Shown one piece after another: positions 8,178 to 16,461 of a stretch of DNA of 64,000 nucleotides. A model generated the notes under the pieces. It saw only the letters and a program-made list of their open reading frames with translations, had not been told where the DNA came from and made no database searches. A program made the translations under genes and the position numbers. This DNA comes from Mycolicibacter terrae (lineage in GTDB: Bacteria > Actinomycetota > Actinomycetes > Mycobacteriales > Mycobacteriaceae): assembly GCF_010727125.1 (NCBI RefSeq), contig NZ_AP022564.1, positions 1,612,001 through 1,676,000 on the forward strand, given 5' to 3'. Position 1 is the first letter of the stretch. Each line of letters opens with the position of its first letter.

Positions 8178-9566
8178 GTGACCCGCACCCCAGAGCCCGA
8201 CCTCGTCGACGGGGTTCCGCGCCGCAGAATAGCGGTGGCGTCGATGATCGGCACCACCATCGAGTTCTACGACTTCTACGTCTATGCCGCCGCGGCGGTC
8301 ACCGTCTTCCCGCACCTGTTCTTCCCGCCGGGAAACGCAAATGCCGCACTGCTGGCGTCGTTGGCGACGTTCGGCCTGGCGTTCGTGGCCCGGCCCGTGG
8401 GGTCGATCCTGTTCGGCCACTTCGGCGATCGGCTGGGCCGCAAGACCACGCTGGTGGCCTCGTTGCTGGTGATGGGCATCGCGACGTTCCTGATCGGTGC
8501 GCTGCCCACGTACCACCAGATCGGCCTGGTCGCGCCGGTATTACTGGCTGTCCTGCGGTTCAGCCAGGGTCTGGCACTCGGCGGCGAATGGAGCGGTGCG
8601 GCGCTGCTGGCCACCGAGACCGCCAAACCGGGGAGGCGGGCCTCGGCGGGAATCTGGCCGCAGCTGGGTGCGCCGTTGGGATTCCTGCTCGCCACCGCGA
8701 TCTTCCTGATCCTGCTCCGAAGGCTGGATCCGGCTACCGCCGGTCCGGACGGGTACGGGGCGTTTCTCACCTGGGGCTGGCGGATCCCGTTCCTGCTCAG
8801 CGCCGCGATGGTGGCCGTCGGACTTTATGTCCGGTTACGGCTCACCGAGACGCCGGTCTTCGCGCAGGCGATCGAGAGCGGGCAGCGCGTCAACGCGCCG
8901 ATCGCCCAAGTGATCCGGGGCAGCTGGCGTCAGCTGATCATCGGCACGCTGGTGATGGTGGCGACGTACACGCTGTTCTACACCGTGACCACCTGGACGT
9001 TGAGCTACGGCACCGCTAAGCGCCCGCCCGAGGGCACCGGGCTGGGATACAGCTACGCCGACTTCCTGGGACTGCAACTGATCGCGGTGATGTTCTTCGT
9101 GGTCGTGCTGCCGATGTCGGGAGCGCTGGCCGACCGATTCGGCCGGCGCCCGGTGCTGCTGGTGTTCACCGCCGGAATCATGGTGTACGGAACCACCTTC
9201 GGCGTCTTCCTGGGCCCGAACCGATCCTCAGGCGCGACACTGGCCTTCCTGATCATCGGGATGACGTTGATGGGCTTGGCGTTCGGCCCGATGAGTGCGG
9301 TCCTGCCCGAGTTGTTCCCGACCAACGTCCGCTATACCGGCTCCGGCGTCTCCTACAACGCGGCGAGCATTCTGGGCGCGGCGGTGGCACCGTTCATCGC
9401 CACCTGGCTGGCCACCGAACACGGCGTGCGCTGGGTCGGGGTCTATCTGTCGGCTGCGGCCGCGTGCTCCTTCGTCGCGCTGTTGGTGATGCGCGAAACC
9501 CGCGACACCGCGCTGGACGGCGTCGGGGTCGCCGACCATGTCGGTGACGCCTTGCACCCCGGTTGA
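8178..9566 (+). CDS. MFS transporter, metabolite:H+ symporter type
   Basis: 462 residues with about 12 hydrophobic helices. The start EFYDFYVYAAAAVTVFPHLF and the loop GDRLGRKTT after helix 2 are typical of the MHS branch (ShiA/KgtP/ProP-like) that imports small carboxylates or zwitterions by proton symport; a second related loop, LADRFGRRP, marks the other half. GTG 8178 has AGAGGAG close upstream. It follows the kinase by 9 bases, so it probably brings in the acid that the operon degrades. Substrate not determinable from sequence. Confidence 0.82.
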   Translation: MTRTPEPDLVDGVPRRRIAVASMIGTTIEFYDFYVYAAAAVTVFPHLFFPPGNANAALLASLATFGLAFVARPVGSILFGHFGDRLGRKTTLVASLLVMGIATFLIGALPTYHQIGLVAPVLLAVLRFSQGLALGGEWSGAALLATETAKPGRRASAGIWPQLGAPLGFLLATAIFLILLRRLDPATAGPDGYGAFLTWGWRIPFLLSAAMVAVGLYVRLRLTETPVFAQAIESGQRVNAPIAQVIRGSWRQLIIGTLVMVATYTLFYTVTTWTLSYGTAKRPPEGTGLGYSYADFLGLQLIAVMFFVVVLPMSGALADRFGRRPVLLVFTAGIMVYGTTFGVFLGPNRSSGATLAFLIIGMTLMGLAFGPMSAVLPELFPTNVRYTGSGVSYNAASILGAAVAPFIATWLATEHGVRWVGVYLSAAAACSFVALLVMRETRDTALDGVGVADHVGDALHPG

Positions 9567-9572
9567 TCGGGA

Positions 9573-11117
9573 TCAGCTACCCGGCGCGCCGAACCATCTC
9601 GTCAGCGCGGCCTCCAGTACTGGCTGCTGCCGGGCATCGAAATCATCTGTTGCCCAAGTGATGTAGCCGTCGGGTCGGATCAGCATGGCTGCAGCCGGTG
9701 GCTCCGGTGCCGCAGCGGTGACGGCGTCGACTCGATCGGCCCACGGGCGTGCGGCGGATGCCGCGGTGCCGTCGGCCAGGTCGAGCAGCACGGCGCGTCC
9801 ACTGTGTAGAAGTTGGGCGACCCGGCGACCGTCGTCGAATGTGAGATCCGGGACATGCCACCCGGACAACCGGTGGTTGTCGCCGACGTCGTAGCGGACA
9901 TCGGTGCCGGCGAGCAGTTCGGCGATGTGCGCCGACACCTGCGGGATGGCGATCAGCTCACCGAAAAGGTCTCGTAGCGCGGCGACGTGAGGGCCGGGCG
10001 ACACCAGTGCGGTCTGGGCCATCGAGTGCATCATCACCCGCTGTCCCAGCGGCATCCGCTCGGTCTCATAGCTGTCCAGCAGCCCATCGGGCGCCCAGCC
10101 ATTGATCTCGGCGGCCAGCTTCCAGCCCAGGTTGGCGGTGTCCTGCAACCCCAGATTCAGTCCCGGCCCACCCATTGCGCTGTGCACGTGCGCCGCGTCG
10201 CCCAGCAGCAATACCCGTCCGGCGCGGTAGCGTTCGGCCTGTCGGCTGTTCTGGCCTTCGATCCGACGGAGCGCATGGGGACCCGGTCCCGAAGGTTCGT
10301 CGAACGCGATGTCGGCGCCGAGAATGCGCTGCAGGCTCTGTCGTAGCTCGGCGATCGTCATCGGGCCGTCTTCGGTCGAGCGGCCGAATTCCAGTGTGCC
10401 CAACAGCGCCCGCTCGGGCTCGAGTTCGGCGAATATCACCAATCCGCGGTCGAACCTGTTGTGACCATGCGAGATCCGTCCGAATCCCGGTATCTGCAGG
10501 CTGCGGTCGGTGGAACGCAGGCTCTCCGGAATCTGCACGTGCGCCAGCCGGGAGACGGTCTGCGCCGTGGTGCCCGGGAAGTCGATTCCCACCTTCTTGC
10601 GCACCACGCTGCGGCCCCCGTCGGCGCCCACCAGATAGTCGGTCGCCAGGGCGTAGTCGCCGTCGGGGGAGCTGACCGTCGCCGTCACGGCATCGTCGCG
10701 GGCGTAGAGCCCGGTGAGTTCGTGTCCCCAACGCACCTGCACGCCGAGTTCATCGGCCCGATCCAGCAGCAGCCGCACCAGCCGCGGTTGGGGCACCGGC
10801 ATCGCGTACATAGGATTGGCCCGTGCGCCGGTGAAACTCAGCGACAAGTCCAGCGTCATCCCGGAGAACATCCACGCGGGCACGGGGTGCGGCGGCTGGT
10901 CGTCACCGCTGAACCGGTTGTACAGTCCGCGCAAGTCGAGCATCCGAACCACCTGCCCGACAAGACCATTGGCCTTCGGCTCGGAGCTGGGGCCGGGTAG
11001 CCCGTCGAGCACGACGGGCTGGATTCCGGCCAGTGCCAGCTCGCACGCCAGCATCAGCCCGTTGGGTCCTGCGCCCGCGATGACGACGGGATAGTCGGTT
11101 GCCGCCGCCATGCTCAT
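9573..11117 (-). CDS. FAD-dependent aromatic-ring monooxygenase (PheA/TfdB family)
   Basis: 514 residues. GAGPNGLMLACELALAG near residue 14 binds the FAD ADP moiety, GADGGRSVVR in the middle is the DG motif, and LLGDAAHVHSAMGGPGLNLG is the GD motif. This is the flavin hydroxylase family acting on phenols and polyketide-like aromatics with NAD(P)H and O2; the C-terminal about 120 residues form the thioredoxin-like extra domain. The gene starts within the stop of the tetR upstream (4-base overlap), so the two form one transcript and the regulator probably senses the monooxygenase substrate. Confidence 0.85.
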   Translation of the reverse strand: MSMAAATDYPVVIAGAGPNGLMLACELALAGIQPVVLDGLPGPSSEPKANGLVGQVVRMLDLRGLYNRFSGDDQPPHPVPAWMFSGMTLDLSLSFTGARANPMYAMPVPQPRLVRLLLDRADELGVQVRWGHELTGLYARDDAVTATVSSPDGDYALATDYLVGADGGRSVVRKKVGIDFPGTTAQTVSRLAHVQIPESLRSTDRSLQIPGFGRISHGHNRFDRGLVIFAELEPERALLGTLEFGRSTEDGPMTIAELRQSLQRILGADIAFDEPSGPGPHALRRIEGQNSRQAERYRAGRVLLLGDAAHVHSAMGGPGLNLGLQDTANLGWKLAAEINGWAPDGLLDSYETERMPLGQRVMMHSMAQTALVSPGPHVAALRDLFGELIAIPQVSAHIAELLAGTDVRYDVGDNHRLSGWHVPDLTFDDGRRVAQLLHSGRAVLLDLADGTAASAARPWADRVDAVTAAAPEPPAAAMLIRPDGYITWATDDFDARQQPVLEAALTRWFGAPGS

Positions 11118-11725
11118 GCCTTTCGGCCGGTGGGCGCCGGCAGCCCGGCCGCGACGTCGGCGAAGGCCGCGCGGAGCAGGCCCGGGTAGGCGGCGGGTGG
11201 ATCAAGGGCGGCGTAGGTGTCCATGGTGGCTTCGACAACCGCATGGATGACGGCTGCCGTCAGCCGTGGATAGGTGTCGCGTCGTGGATCGGTGCCGGTG
11301 CGTTCGGCGATAGCCGAGACGTACTCGTCGAACAAGGAGCGGGGAACGGCGTTGCGGATGTCGCTGTTGCTCAGCGCTTTCCGAACCTCGGTGAGTTCAG
11401 CGCGGGTCGGCGGACGGTCCGATGCGGCGAAGTCGTCTTCGATGGGCCCGAGTATCGCCTCGGCGATCGACGTCCACAGCGACTCGCCGGCGGGACGCTC
11501 ACGCAGCAGGGCGACACTGCGGCGCAGGCGTTCGGTCTGCCGGTATGCCAACGCCTCGTACTTGCTGGAGAAGTAGTTGCTGAAGGTTCGCAGCGACACC
11601 CCCGCGAGGTTGGCGATGTCTTCTCGGGTGACGTCGTCGAGGCCGCGTTCAAAGGTCAGTCGCAGGGCAGCGTCCGACAGCGCGCGGCGGGTATCGGCCT
11701 TCTTGCGCTCTCGCAAACCGGTCAT
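11114..11725 (-). CDS. TetR-family transcriptional regulator
   Basis: 203 residues. N-terminal HTH: TRRALSDAALRLTFERGLDD, then IANLAGVSLRTFSNYFSSKY. The C-terminal domain gives no ligand hint. Coupled to the downstream FAD monooxygenase. Two identical-layout palindromes stand just upstream of its start and are very likely its own operators, so it should repress itself and the monooxygenase. Confidence 0.85.
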   Translation of the reverse strand: MTGLRERKKADTRRALSDAALRLTFERGLDDVTREDIANLAGVSLRTFSNYFSSKYEALAYRQTERLRRSVALLRERPAGESLWTSIAEAILGPIEDDFAASDRPPTRAELTEVRKALSNSDIRNAVPRSLFDEYVSAIAERTGTDPRRDTYPRLTAAVIHAVVEATMDTYAALDPPAAYPGLLRAAFADVAAGLPAPTGRKA

Positions 11726-11746
11726 GTCGCCACCGTACAGAAAAAC

Positions 11747-11778
11747 TGCCTAGTGGGCAAAATTGCCTATAGGGCAAT
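11747..11778 (-). promoter_or_regulatory. Tandem TetR operator
   Basis: Two copies of TGCC-N5-GGCA, at 11747-11759 (TGCCTAGTGGGCA) and 11764-11776 (TGCCTATAGGGCA), start 17 bases apart. The second extends to ATTGCC-N5-GGCAAT (11762-11778). They lie 22 bases upstream of the tetR start, between it and the end of the hydrolase gene, as expected for cooperative autorepression. Confidence 0.6.
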
Positions 11779-11791
11779 AATTTGGGGTTGG

Positions 11792-12532
11792 CTACCCGGC
11801 CAGCGCGCCGCCGAACAACTCCCGCATCGCCGCCCAGTGCCGGGCCGCGGCGTCGGCGTCATAGGGCGCGTTGTCGGGGACGGCGAACCCGTGTCCGGCC
11901 GGGTAGATTTCGACGGTGTGCTCGACGCCGGCCGCGGTCAGCGCCTCGTCGAGGGTTTGGGCCTGCGCGGCAGTGAACGAGGCGTCGTCCTTGGCGCCGG
12001 CCACATACACGGCGGCGCGGATCTGCGCTGCGCGCAGGTGCGGGCTGTCGGGCGCGTCGGTGACCAGGCCTCCCCCGTGAAACGAGGCCGCGGCCGCCAC
12101 CCGGTCGCCGTGCGCTCCGGCGACCACCACCGACGTGCGCCCGCCCATGCAGTAACCGCAGACCCCGAACCGGTCCCCGCTGACCTCCGGGCGGCCGGCC
12201 AGGTAGTCGAAGAACGCCCCGGCGTCACTGCTCATCATCGCCGGGGTCACCTTGCCGATCATGGAGAACAGTCGCCCGCGCTCCTTGGCGTCGCTGAATA
12301 CCGTCGCCATGTCGAACGGCGCCCAGCCCGGGTGCCGGTAGTAGACGTCGGGCAACAGCACCGCGTAGCCGTAGTCGGCCAGCGTGGCGGCCATGTCGCG
12401 AAAGGTGTCGCGGACACCCCCGGCGTCGACGTACATGACGACGCCCGGCCAGGGGCCCGCCCCTTCGGGGGTGTGCAGGGTGATGGGGCAGTCGCCGTCG
12501 GCGGTGGTGATGGTGTCGGTGATGGTCGGCAT
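11792..12532 (-). CDS. Dienelactone hydrolase family protein
   Basis: 246 residues, alpha/beta hydrolase. The nucleophile is cysteine in [10 protein letters not shown], the family hallmark, and the C-terminal GHGFAV supplies the histidine. M. tuberculosis has a homologue (Rv2765) next to thyA in the same divergent layout. The frame stays open 43 codons further upstream into thyA, but ATG 12532 gives the normal N-terminus ([13 protein letters not shown]). It likely hydrolyses lactone or ester bonds; substrate unknown. Confidence 0.85.
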   Translation of the reverse strand: MPTITDTITTADGDCPITLHTPEGAGPWPGVVMYVDAGGVRDTFRDMAATLADYGYAVLLPDVYYRHPGWAPFDMATVFSDAKERGRLFSMIGKVTPAMMSSDAGAFFDYLAGRPEVSGDRFGVCGYCMGGRTSVVVAGAHGDRVAAAASFHGGGLVTDAPDSPHLRAAQIRAAVYVAGAKDDASFTAAQAQTLDEALTAAGVEHTVEIYPAGHGFAVPDNAPYDADAAARHWAAMRELFGGALAG

Positions 12533-12540
12533 GGCTACCG

Positions 12541-12575
12541 TTGTACTCCGCGGATCGGCCGCTAGGCTGGGCGGC
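12541..12575 (+). promoter_or_regulatory. Leaderless thyA promoter
   Basis: TTGTAC (12541-12546), a 16-base spacer and TAGGCT (12563-12568), followed 7 bases later by the thyA GTG. The -35 box starts 8 bases upstream of the divergent hydrolase start codon. Confidence 0.55.
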
Positions 12576-13376
12576 GTGCCGATCGCCACTCCGTATGAGG
12601 ACCTGCTGGCCCTGGTGCTCGAGCGTGGAACCCCGAAGGCCGACCGGACCGGCACCGGCACCCGCAGCCTGTTCGGCCACCAGCTGCGCTACGACCTGTC
12701 CGCCGGCTTCCCGCTGATCACCACCAAGAAGGTGCACGTCCGCTCGGTGGTCTACGAGCTGTTGTGGTTTCTGCGCGGCGACTCCAACATCGGCTGGTTG
12801 CAGGAACACGGCGTCACCATCTGGGACGAATGGGCTTCGGCGACCGGTGATCTCGGGCCGGTGTACGGAGTGCAGTGGCGTTCCTGGCCGACCCCGACCG
12901 GGGAGCACATCGACCAGATCGCGCGCGCGGTGGAGTTGCTGCGCACCGACCCGGCGTCGCGCCGCATCATCGTCTCGGCGTGGAACGTCGGCGAACTGGA
13001 CAAGATGGCACTGGCACCGTGCCACGCCCTGTTCCAGTTCTACGTCGCCGACGGGCGGCTGTCGTGTCAGCTGTATCAGCGCAGCGCGGACCTGTTCCTC
13101 GGGGTGCCGTTCAACATCGCCAGCTATGCGCTGCTCACCCACATGATGGCCGCGCAGGCCGGGCTGGACGTCGGGGAGTTGGTCTGGACCGGTGGGGATT
13201 GCCACATCTACGACAACCACGTCGAGCAGGTGCGCCAGCAGCTGTCCCGCGAGCCCCGTCCCTACCCGAAACTGGTCTTGGCGCAACGGGATTCGATCTT
13301 CGACTACACTTTCGACGACATCGGGATCGTCGACTATGACCCGCATCCGGCGATCAAGGCGCCCGTGGCGGTATGA
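12576..13376 (+). CDS. thyA: Thymidylate synthase ThyA
   Basis: 266 residues, against 263 in M. tuberculosis. It methylates dUMP to dTMP using methylene-tetrahydrofolate and releases dihydrofolate. Catalytic Cys149 is in [25 protein letters not shown] and the [20 protein letters not shown] segment bind phosphate, folate and dUMP. GTG 12576 was chosen because it gives the family N-terminus (TPYEDLL) and sits 7 bases from a -10 box. The stop overlaps dfrA (ATGA), coupling dihydrofolate production to its recycling. A second, unrelated synthase (thyX) lies at 17195. Confidence 0.95.
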   Translation: MPIATPYEDLLALVLERGTPKADRTGTGTRSLFGHQLRYDLSAGFPLITTKKVHVRSVVYELLWFLRGDSNIGWLQEHGVTIWDEWASATGDLGPVYGVQWRSWPTPTGEHIDQIARAVELLRTDPASRRIIVSAWNVGELDKMALAPCHALFQFYVADGRLSCQLYQRSADLFLGVPFNIASYALLTHMMAAQAGLDVGELVWTGGDCHIYDNHVEQVRQQLSREPRPYPKLVLAQRDSIFDYTFDDIGIVDYDPHPAIKAPVAV

Positions 13377-13855
13377 GCTCGCCCGCGTTGATCTGGGCGC
13401 AGTCGGTGTCGGGAGTCATCGGGCGGGCCGGCGGCATCCCGTGGCGGCTGCCGGAAGACCAGGCGCGCTTCAAGGAGCTCACCCTGGGGCATCGGGTGGT
13501 GATGGGCCGGCTCACCTGGGAATCACTGCCAGCCGCCGTGCGGCCACTGCCGGGACGCACCAATGTGGTGGTGACCCGCCGCCCGGACTACAGCGCCGAC
13601 GGCGCCGAAGTGGTACCGACGTTGGAGGCGGCGCTGACCGATGCCGAGACCTGGGTGATCGGCGGCGCGCAGATCTACGCACTGGCGCTGCCGCTGGCCA
13701 CCCGATGTGAGGTGACCGAGGTCGAGATCGACCTGCCCCGCCAAGACGCGGACGCCGTCGCGCCGGTGCTCGACGAGTCCTGGCAGGGCACCACCGGGCC
13801 CTGGCTGACCAGCGAGGGCGGCCTGCGGTACCGGTTCCACAGCTACCGTCGCTGA
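13373..13855 (+). CDS. dfrA: Dihydrofolate reductase
   Basis: 160 residues. It reduces dihydrofolate to tetrahydrofolate with NADPH. Visible family features: [20 protein letters not shown] near the N-terminus with the substrate-binding Asp, [10 protein letters not shown] (NADPH), and [13 protein letters not shown] near 105. It overlaps thyA by 4 bases and the following glycosylase-like gene by 1 base, so the three genes are one coupled operon. Confidence 0.94.
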   Translation: MSSPALIWAQSVSGVIGRAGGIPWRLPEDQARFKELTLGHRVVMGRLTWESLPAAVRPLPGRTNVVVTRRPDYSADGAEVVPTLEAALTDAETWVIGGAQIYALALPLATRCEVTEVEIDLPRQDADAVAPVLDESWQGTTGPWLTSEGGLRYRFHSYRR

Positions 13856-15066
13856 TGGTAACGCTGACCTCGGTGCAGGCACGCCGTATCGCCGTTGCCG
13901 CACAGGGATTCGCGGCGCCCAAGCCCAGCTCCCCGGTGACGCGGACGCACCTGAAGCGACTGATATCCCGCATCCAGGTGCTGCAACTGGACTCGGTGTC
14001 GGTGGCGGTGCGCGCCCATTACGCCCCGGTGTTCAGCCGGTTGGGGCCTTATGACCGCACCGTGCTGGATCGCGCCGCGTGGAGTCACAGTGCCCGCTCG
14101 CCGCGGCTGCTGGTCGAATACTGGGCGCACGAGGCAGCCCTGATGGCGGTCGACGACTGGCCGCTGATGCGCTGGCGGATGCGGCAGTACACCCACGGTC
14201 GGTGGGGCAATGTGCCGCCCAACCCGCGACTGGCTGACGACATCGTCGGCGCCGTCGCCGAACTCGGGCCGGCAACCGCCGGGCAGATCGAGGCGCATCT
14301 GGCGGCCCGGCCCAAGCGCGGTAAGGGAACATGGTGGAACCGCAGCGACACCAAGTGGGTGGCCGAGGCACTGTTCGCCGCCGGGGTGCTGACCACCGCC
14401 ACCCGGGTCGGGTTCGCCCGGCACTATGACCTGGTGGAGAACGTGCTGCCGGCGCCGGTGCTGGCCGCCGAGCTCGACGACGCCGAGGCGGTGCAGGAAC
14501 TGGTGCTGCGGGCCGCCGGAGCGCTGGGGGTGGGCACCGAGGCCGACCTGCGCGACTACTTCCGGCTGTCGTCTCGCCAGGCCAGACCGGCGATCGCGAA
14601 GCTGGTCGCCGCCGGCGAACTCCAGCCGGTCGCGGTGACCGGATGGGACGCGCCGGCCTACCTGCGTGCCGGGCAGGCGGTTCCGCGGACCGATCGGGGT
14701 ACCGCGCTGCTGTGCCCGTTCGACCCACTGATCTTCTTCCGCCCCCGGGCGCAGCGGCTGTTCGACTTTCACTACCGGCTCGAGATCTATACCCCTGCCG
14801 CGCAACGCCGGCACGGCTACTACGTGTGGCCGTTTCTGCTGGACGGGGAGCTGGTCGGCCGGGTGGACCTCAAAGCCGACCGAACCCGCGACGCCTTGCA
14901 CGTCGTCGGGGCGTTCGCCGAAGACGGCCGGCCACCCGAACATGTGGCGACCGCGCTGCTCGCCGAGCTGGAGTCGATGGCCTCCTGGCTGGGACTGAGC
15001 CGGGTGAGCGTGGGGGAGCGCGGGGACCTGGCGGGGCAGCTGCGCCGAACCCGGCTAAGGCGGTGA
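13855..15066 (+). CDS. YcaQ/AlkX-like DNA glycosylase (HTH_42 winged-helix family)
   Basis: 403 residues, usually annotated only as winged-helix DNA-binding protein. The segment RIQVLQLDSVSVAVRAHYAP holds a Q-x-D motif (Gln44, Asp46), the active-site signature of the YcaQ/AlkX branch, which unhooks interstrand DNA crosslinks; the related AlkZ has Q-x-Q. Three winged-helix repeats are expected across 60-330, and LLCPFDPLIFFRPRAQRLFDF near 285 is a conserved family block. ATG 13855 shares one base with the dfrA stop (TGATG), so it is co-translated with thyA-dfrA. Family is clear; crosslink-repair activity is inferred from the motif. Confidence 0.75.
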   Translation: MVTLTSVQARRIAVAAQGFAAPKPSSPVTRTHLKRLISRIQVLQLDSVSVAVRAHYAPVFSRLGPYDRTVLDRAAWSHSARSPRLLVEYWAHEAALMAVDDWPLMRWRMRQYTHGRWGNVPPNPRLADDIVGAVAELGPATAGQIEAHLAARPKRGKGTWWNRSDTKWVAEALFAAGVLTTATRVGFARHYDLVENVLPAPVLAAELDDAEAVQELVLRAAGALGVGTEADLRDYFRLSSRQARPAIAKLVAAGELQPVAVTGWDAPAYLRAGQAVPRTDRGTALLCPFDPLIFFRPRAQRLFDFHYRLEIYTPAAQRRHGYYVWPFLLDGELVGRVDLKADRTRDALHVVGAFAEDGRPPEHVATALLAELESMASWLGLSRVSVGERGDLAGQLRRTRLRR

Positions 15067-15098
15067 ACCACCGGCCGATACCGGCGATCGAGGCCGGC

Positions 15099-15827
15099 TC
15101 ATCGGTGCAGGCGCCGGCGGGCGCTCTCGGCGAGCGTGGCGGCGCCTTCCCGGGCCGCGTGTGCCAGTTCGGTTCCGCGGTCGGCGGCGACCTCGGCGAG
15201 CTGGGCTCCCCGCCCGGTCGCTGCCTCGAGTAACGGGCCGGCCTTCTCACTCACCATCTCGGCGAGTTCGCGGCCGTGTTCGGCGCCGGCCTGCAGGCCC
15301 GTGCTCACCTTGTCGCCGACCGTCTCGAGCACCGCATCACCGGAGGTGGTGGGCAAGGCCGTGGCTGCGCGCCGGTAGGCGTGCCGGGCGGCGCGGCGAG
15401 CCCGCCAGCCCAGCGAGGGCTTCCCTTCGGTGTCGAAGGCCGCGATCATCAACCCGCCGATCAGGCTGACGTCGGTCAGCAACGCCTGGCGCTGTTCTGC
15501 CCTGCGCTGGGCGTCGGGCTCCGTCCAGAACATGTGGCGGCCCGCGCTGCCCGGAATGACCGTGCCCGCCAGCACCGCAGCGGCGACCCGCGGCAGCCTG
15601 CCGCTGGCCAGCAAGAGGCCACCGCCGATCTGGACCAGCGCGTTGGCTCTGGCGAACGTTTCGACGTCGGACGGCACCTTCGCCGAAATCTCATCCGGTA
15701 GCTGTTTGAGCCCGTCGAAGGCCGGACGGGCGGTCTGGCCGGCTTCCTGCGGCCGGCGCAACGCCTCCACACCCTGACCGACAAATGCCGCCGCGAGCAG
15801 CGGACGGGCAATTCTGCGCATCAACAC
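15099..15827 (-). CDS. DoxX family membrane protein with long C-terminal tail
   Basis: 242 residues. The first about 150 residues form the DoxX domain with four hydrophobic helices (LLAAAFVGQGVEAL; LVQIGGGLLLASGRLP; VAAAVLAGTVIPGSAG; LLTDVSLIGGLMIAAF). The last about 80 residues are an Ala/Glu/Arg-rich helical tail with repeated AAxRGxxLAE-like units, likely cytoplasmic. In mycobacteria DoxX proteins are linked to redox homeostasis. It lies 87 bases behind the CsbD gene on the same strand, separated by a strong hairpin. Confidence 0.8.
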   Translation of the reverse strand: MLMRRIARPLLAAAFVGQGVEALRRPQEAGQTARPAFDGLKQLPDEISAKVPSDVETFARANALVQIGGGLLLASGRLPRVAAAVLAGTVIPGSAGRHMFWTEPDAQRRAEQRQALLTDVSLIGGLMIAAFDTEGKPSLGWRARRAARHAYRRAATALPTTSGDAVLETVGDKVSTGLQAGAEHGRELAEMVSEKAGPLLEAATGRGAQLAEVAADRGTELAHAAREGAATLAESARRRLHR

Positions 15828-15867
15828 AGGGCCCCCTTGAGTTCCGGTGGCTTCCGATGACTCCGGC

Positions 15868-15901
15868 GCGGTACCGGCGGGTCGAAACCCGCCGGCACCG
15901 C
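15868..15901 (-). terminator. Strong hairpin between csbD-like and doxX
   Basis: A 15-bp stem with one mismatch and a four-base loop: arms at 15868-15882 and 15887-15901. On the transcribed strand the core reads CCGGCGGGT-TTCG-ACCCGCCGG, a stable TTCG-type tetraloop. There is no U-run, so it may act as a U-less terminator or as an RNA-stability/processing element that gives csbD more mRNA than doxX. Confidence 0.55.
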
Positions 15902-15914
15902 ATCGCCGGTGGGA

Positions 15915-16151
15915 TTACTGCTCGGCACGCTCGCGGGCCTCATCCGCGGCGGCCTTGGCGCGGGCCTTTTCGGCCTCGGCCTCCTTGGCCGCAACCTCGC
16001 GCTGGGCCTCGGCCTTGTCCTGCTGCGCTTGGCCTTCGCGCTTGAGCGAGTCGTCGCCGGTCACGGTGCCGACGGCCTCCTTGGCCTTGCCCTTGACGTC
16101 TTCGACGACGCCCTTGATGCCGGCTTCGGGCCCGCTGTCCTTGTCACTCAT
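15915..16151 (-). CDS. CsbD family general stress protein
   Basis: 78 residues: MSDKDSGPEAGIKGVVEDVKGKAKEAVG, the CsbD signature, then a charged Ala/Glu/Lys-rich helix. CsbD proteins are small, soluble and controlled by general-stress sigma factors. ATG 16151 gives the normal N-terminus; the frame runs further upstream without a better start. A SigF-type promoter stands 101 bases upstream. Molecular role unknown. Confidence 0.82.
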   Translation of the reverse strand: MSDKDSGPEAGIKGVVEDVKGKAKEAVGTVTGDDSLKREGQAQQDKAEAQREVAAKEAEAEKARAKAAADEARERAEQ

Positions 16152-16251
16152 CTGGTGTGCCTCTCTTGATCGGTCAAATCCGGACAGACGCCGCACGGCG
16201 TGCGGGTCGATCCGCCCAGCAGGCGGCCGGGATGGCCGCCGATACGCCGGG

Positions 16252-16277
16252 ATACCCCCCTCGCTTACGCCGTAAAC
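16252..16277 (-). promoter_or_regulatory. SigF-type promoter of the csbD-like gene
   Basis: On the minus strand GTTT (16277-16274), 16 bases, then GGGTAT (16257-16252): an exact match to the mycobacterial SigF consensus GTTT-N15-17-GGGTAY. It is the main thing in the 310-base gap between the CsbD gene and the lipoprotein at 16462; a TAGGCT -10 box for the latter is at 16410-16415. Confidence 0.7.
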
Positions 16278-16461
16278 TTCGAGCGTCGTCGTACAACTCG
16301 CCCCCGATGCCAAAAGGGTTCGGCCCCAATGGTGTTGGGACAGCACGTGGCGTTTCCGGCGCAACTCCCCGGTTTTGGTTACCCTGGCGATAACTGATCG
16401 GTGACGCCCTAGGCTGGCGTGCAGATCGACAGGCCTGGTCGGAAACACGGGATGTGATCGC

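Noticed and set aside
12384..12575. 64-residue N-terminal extension of ThyA
   Set aside because: It overlaps the divergent hydrolase gene and its promoter; the family N-terminus and a leaderless -10 box support GTG 12576.
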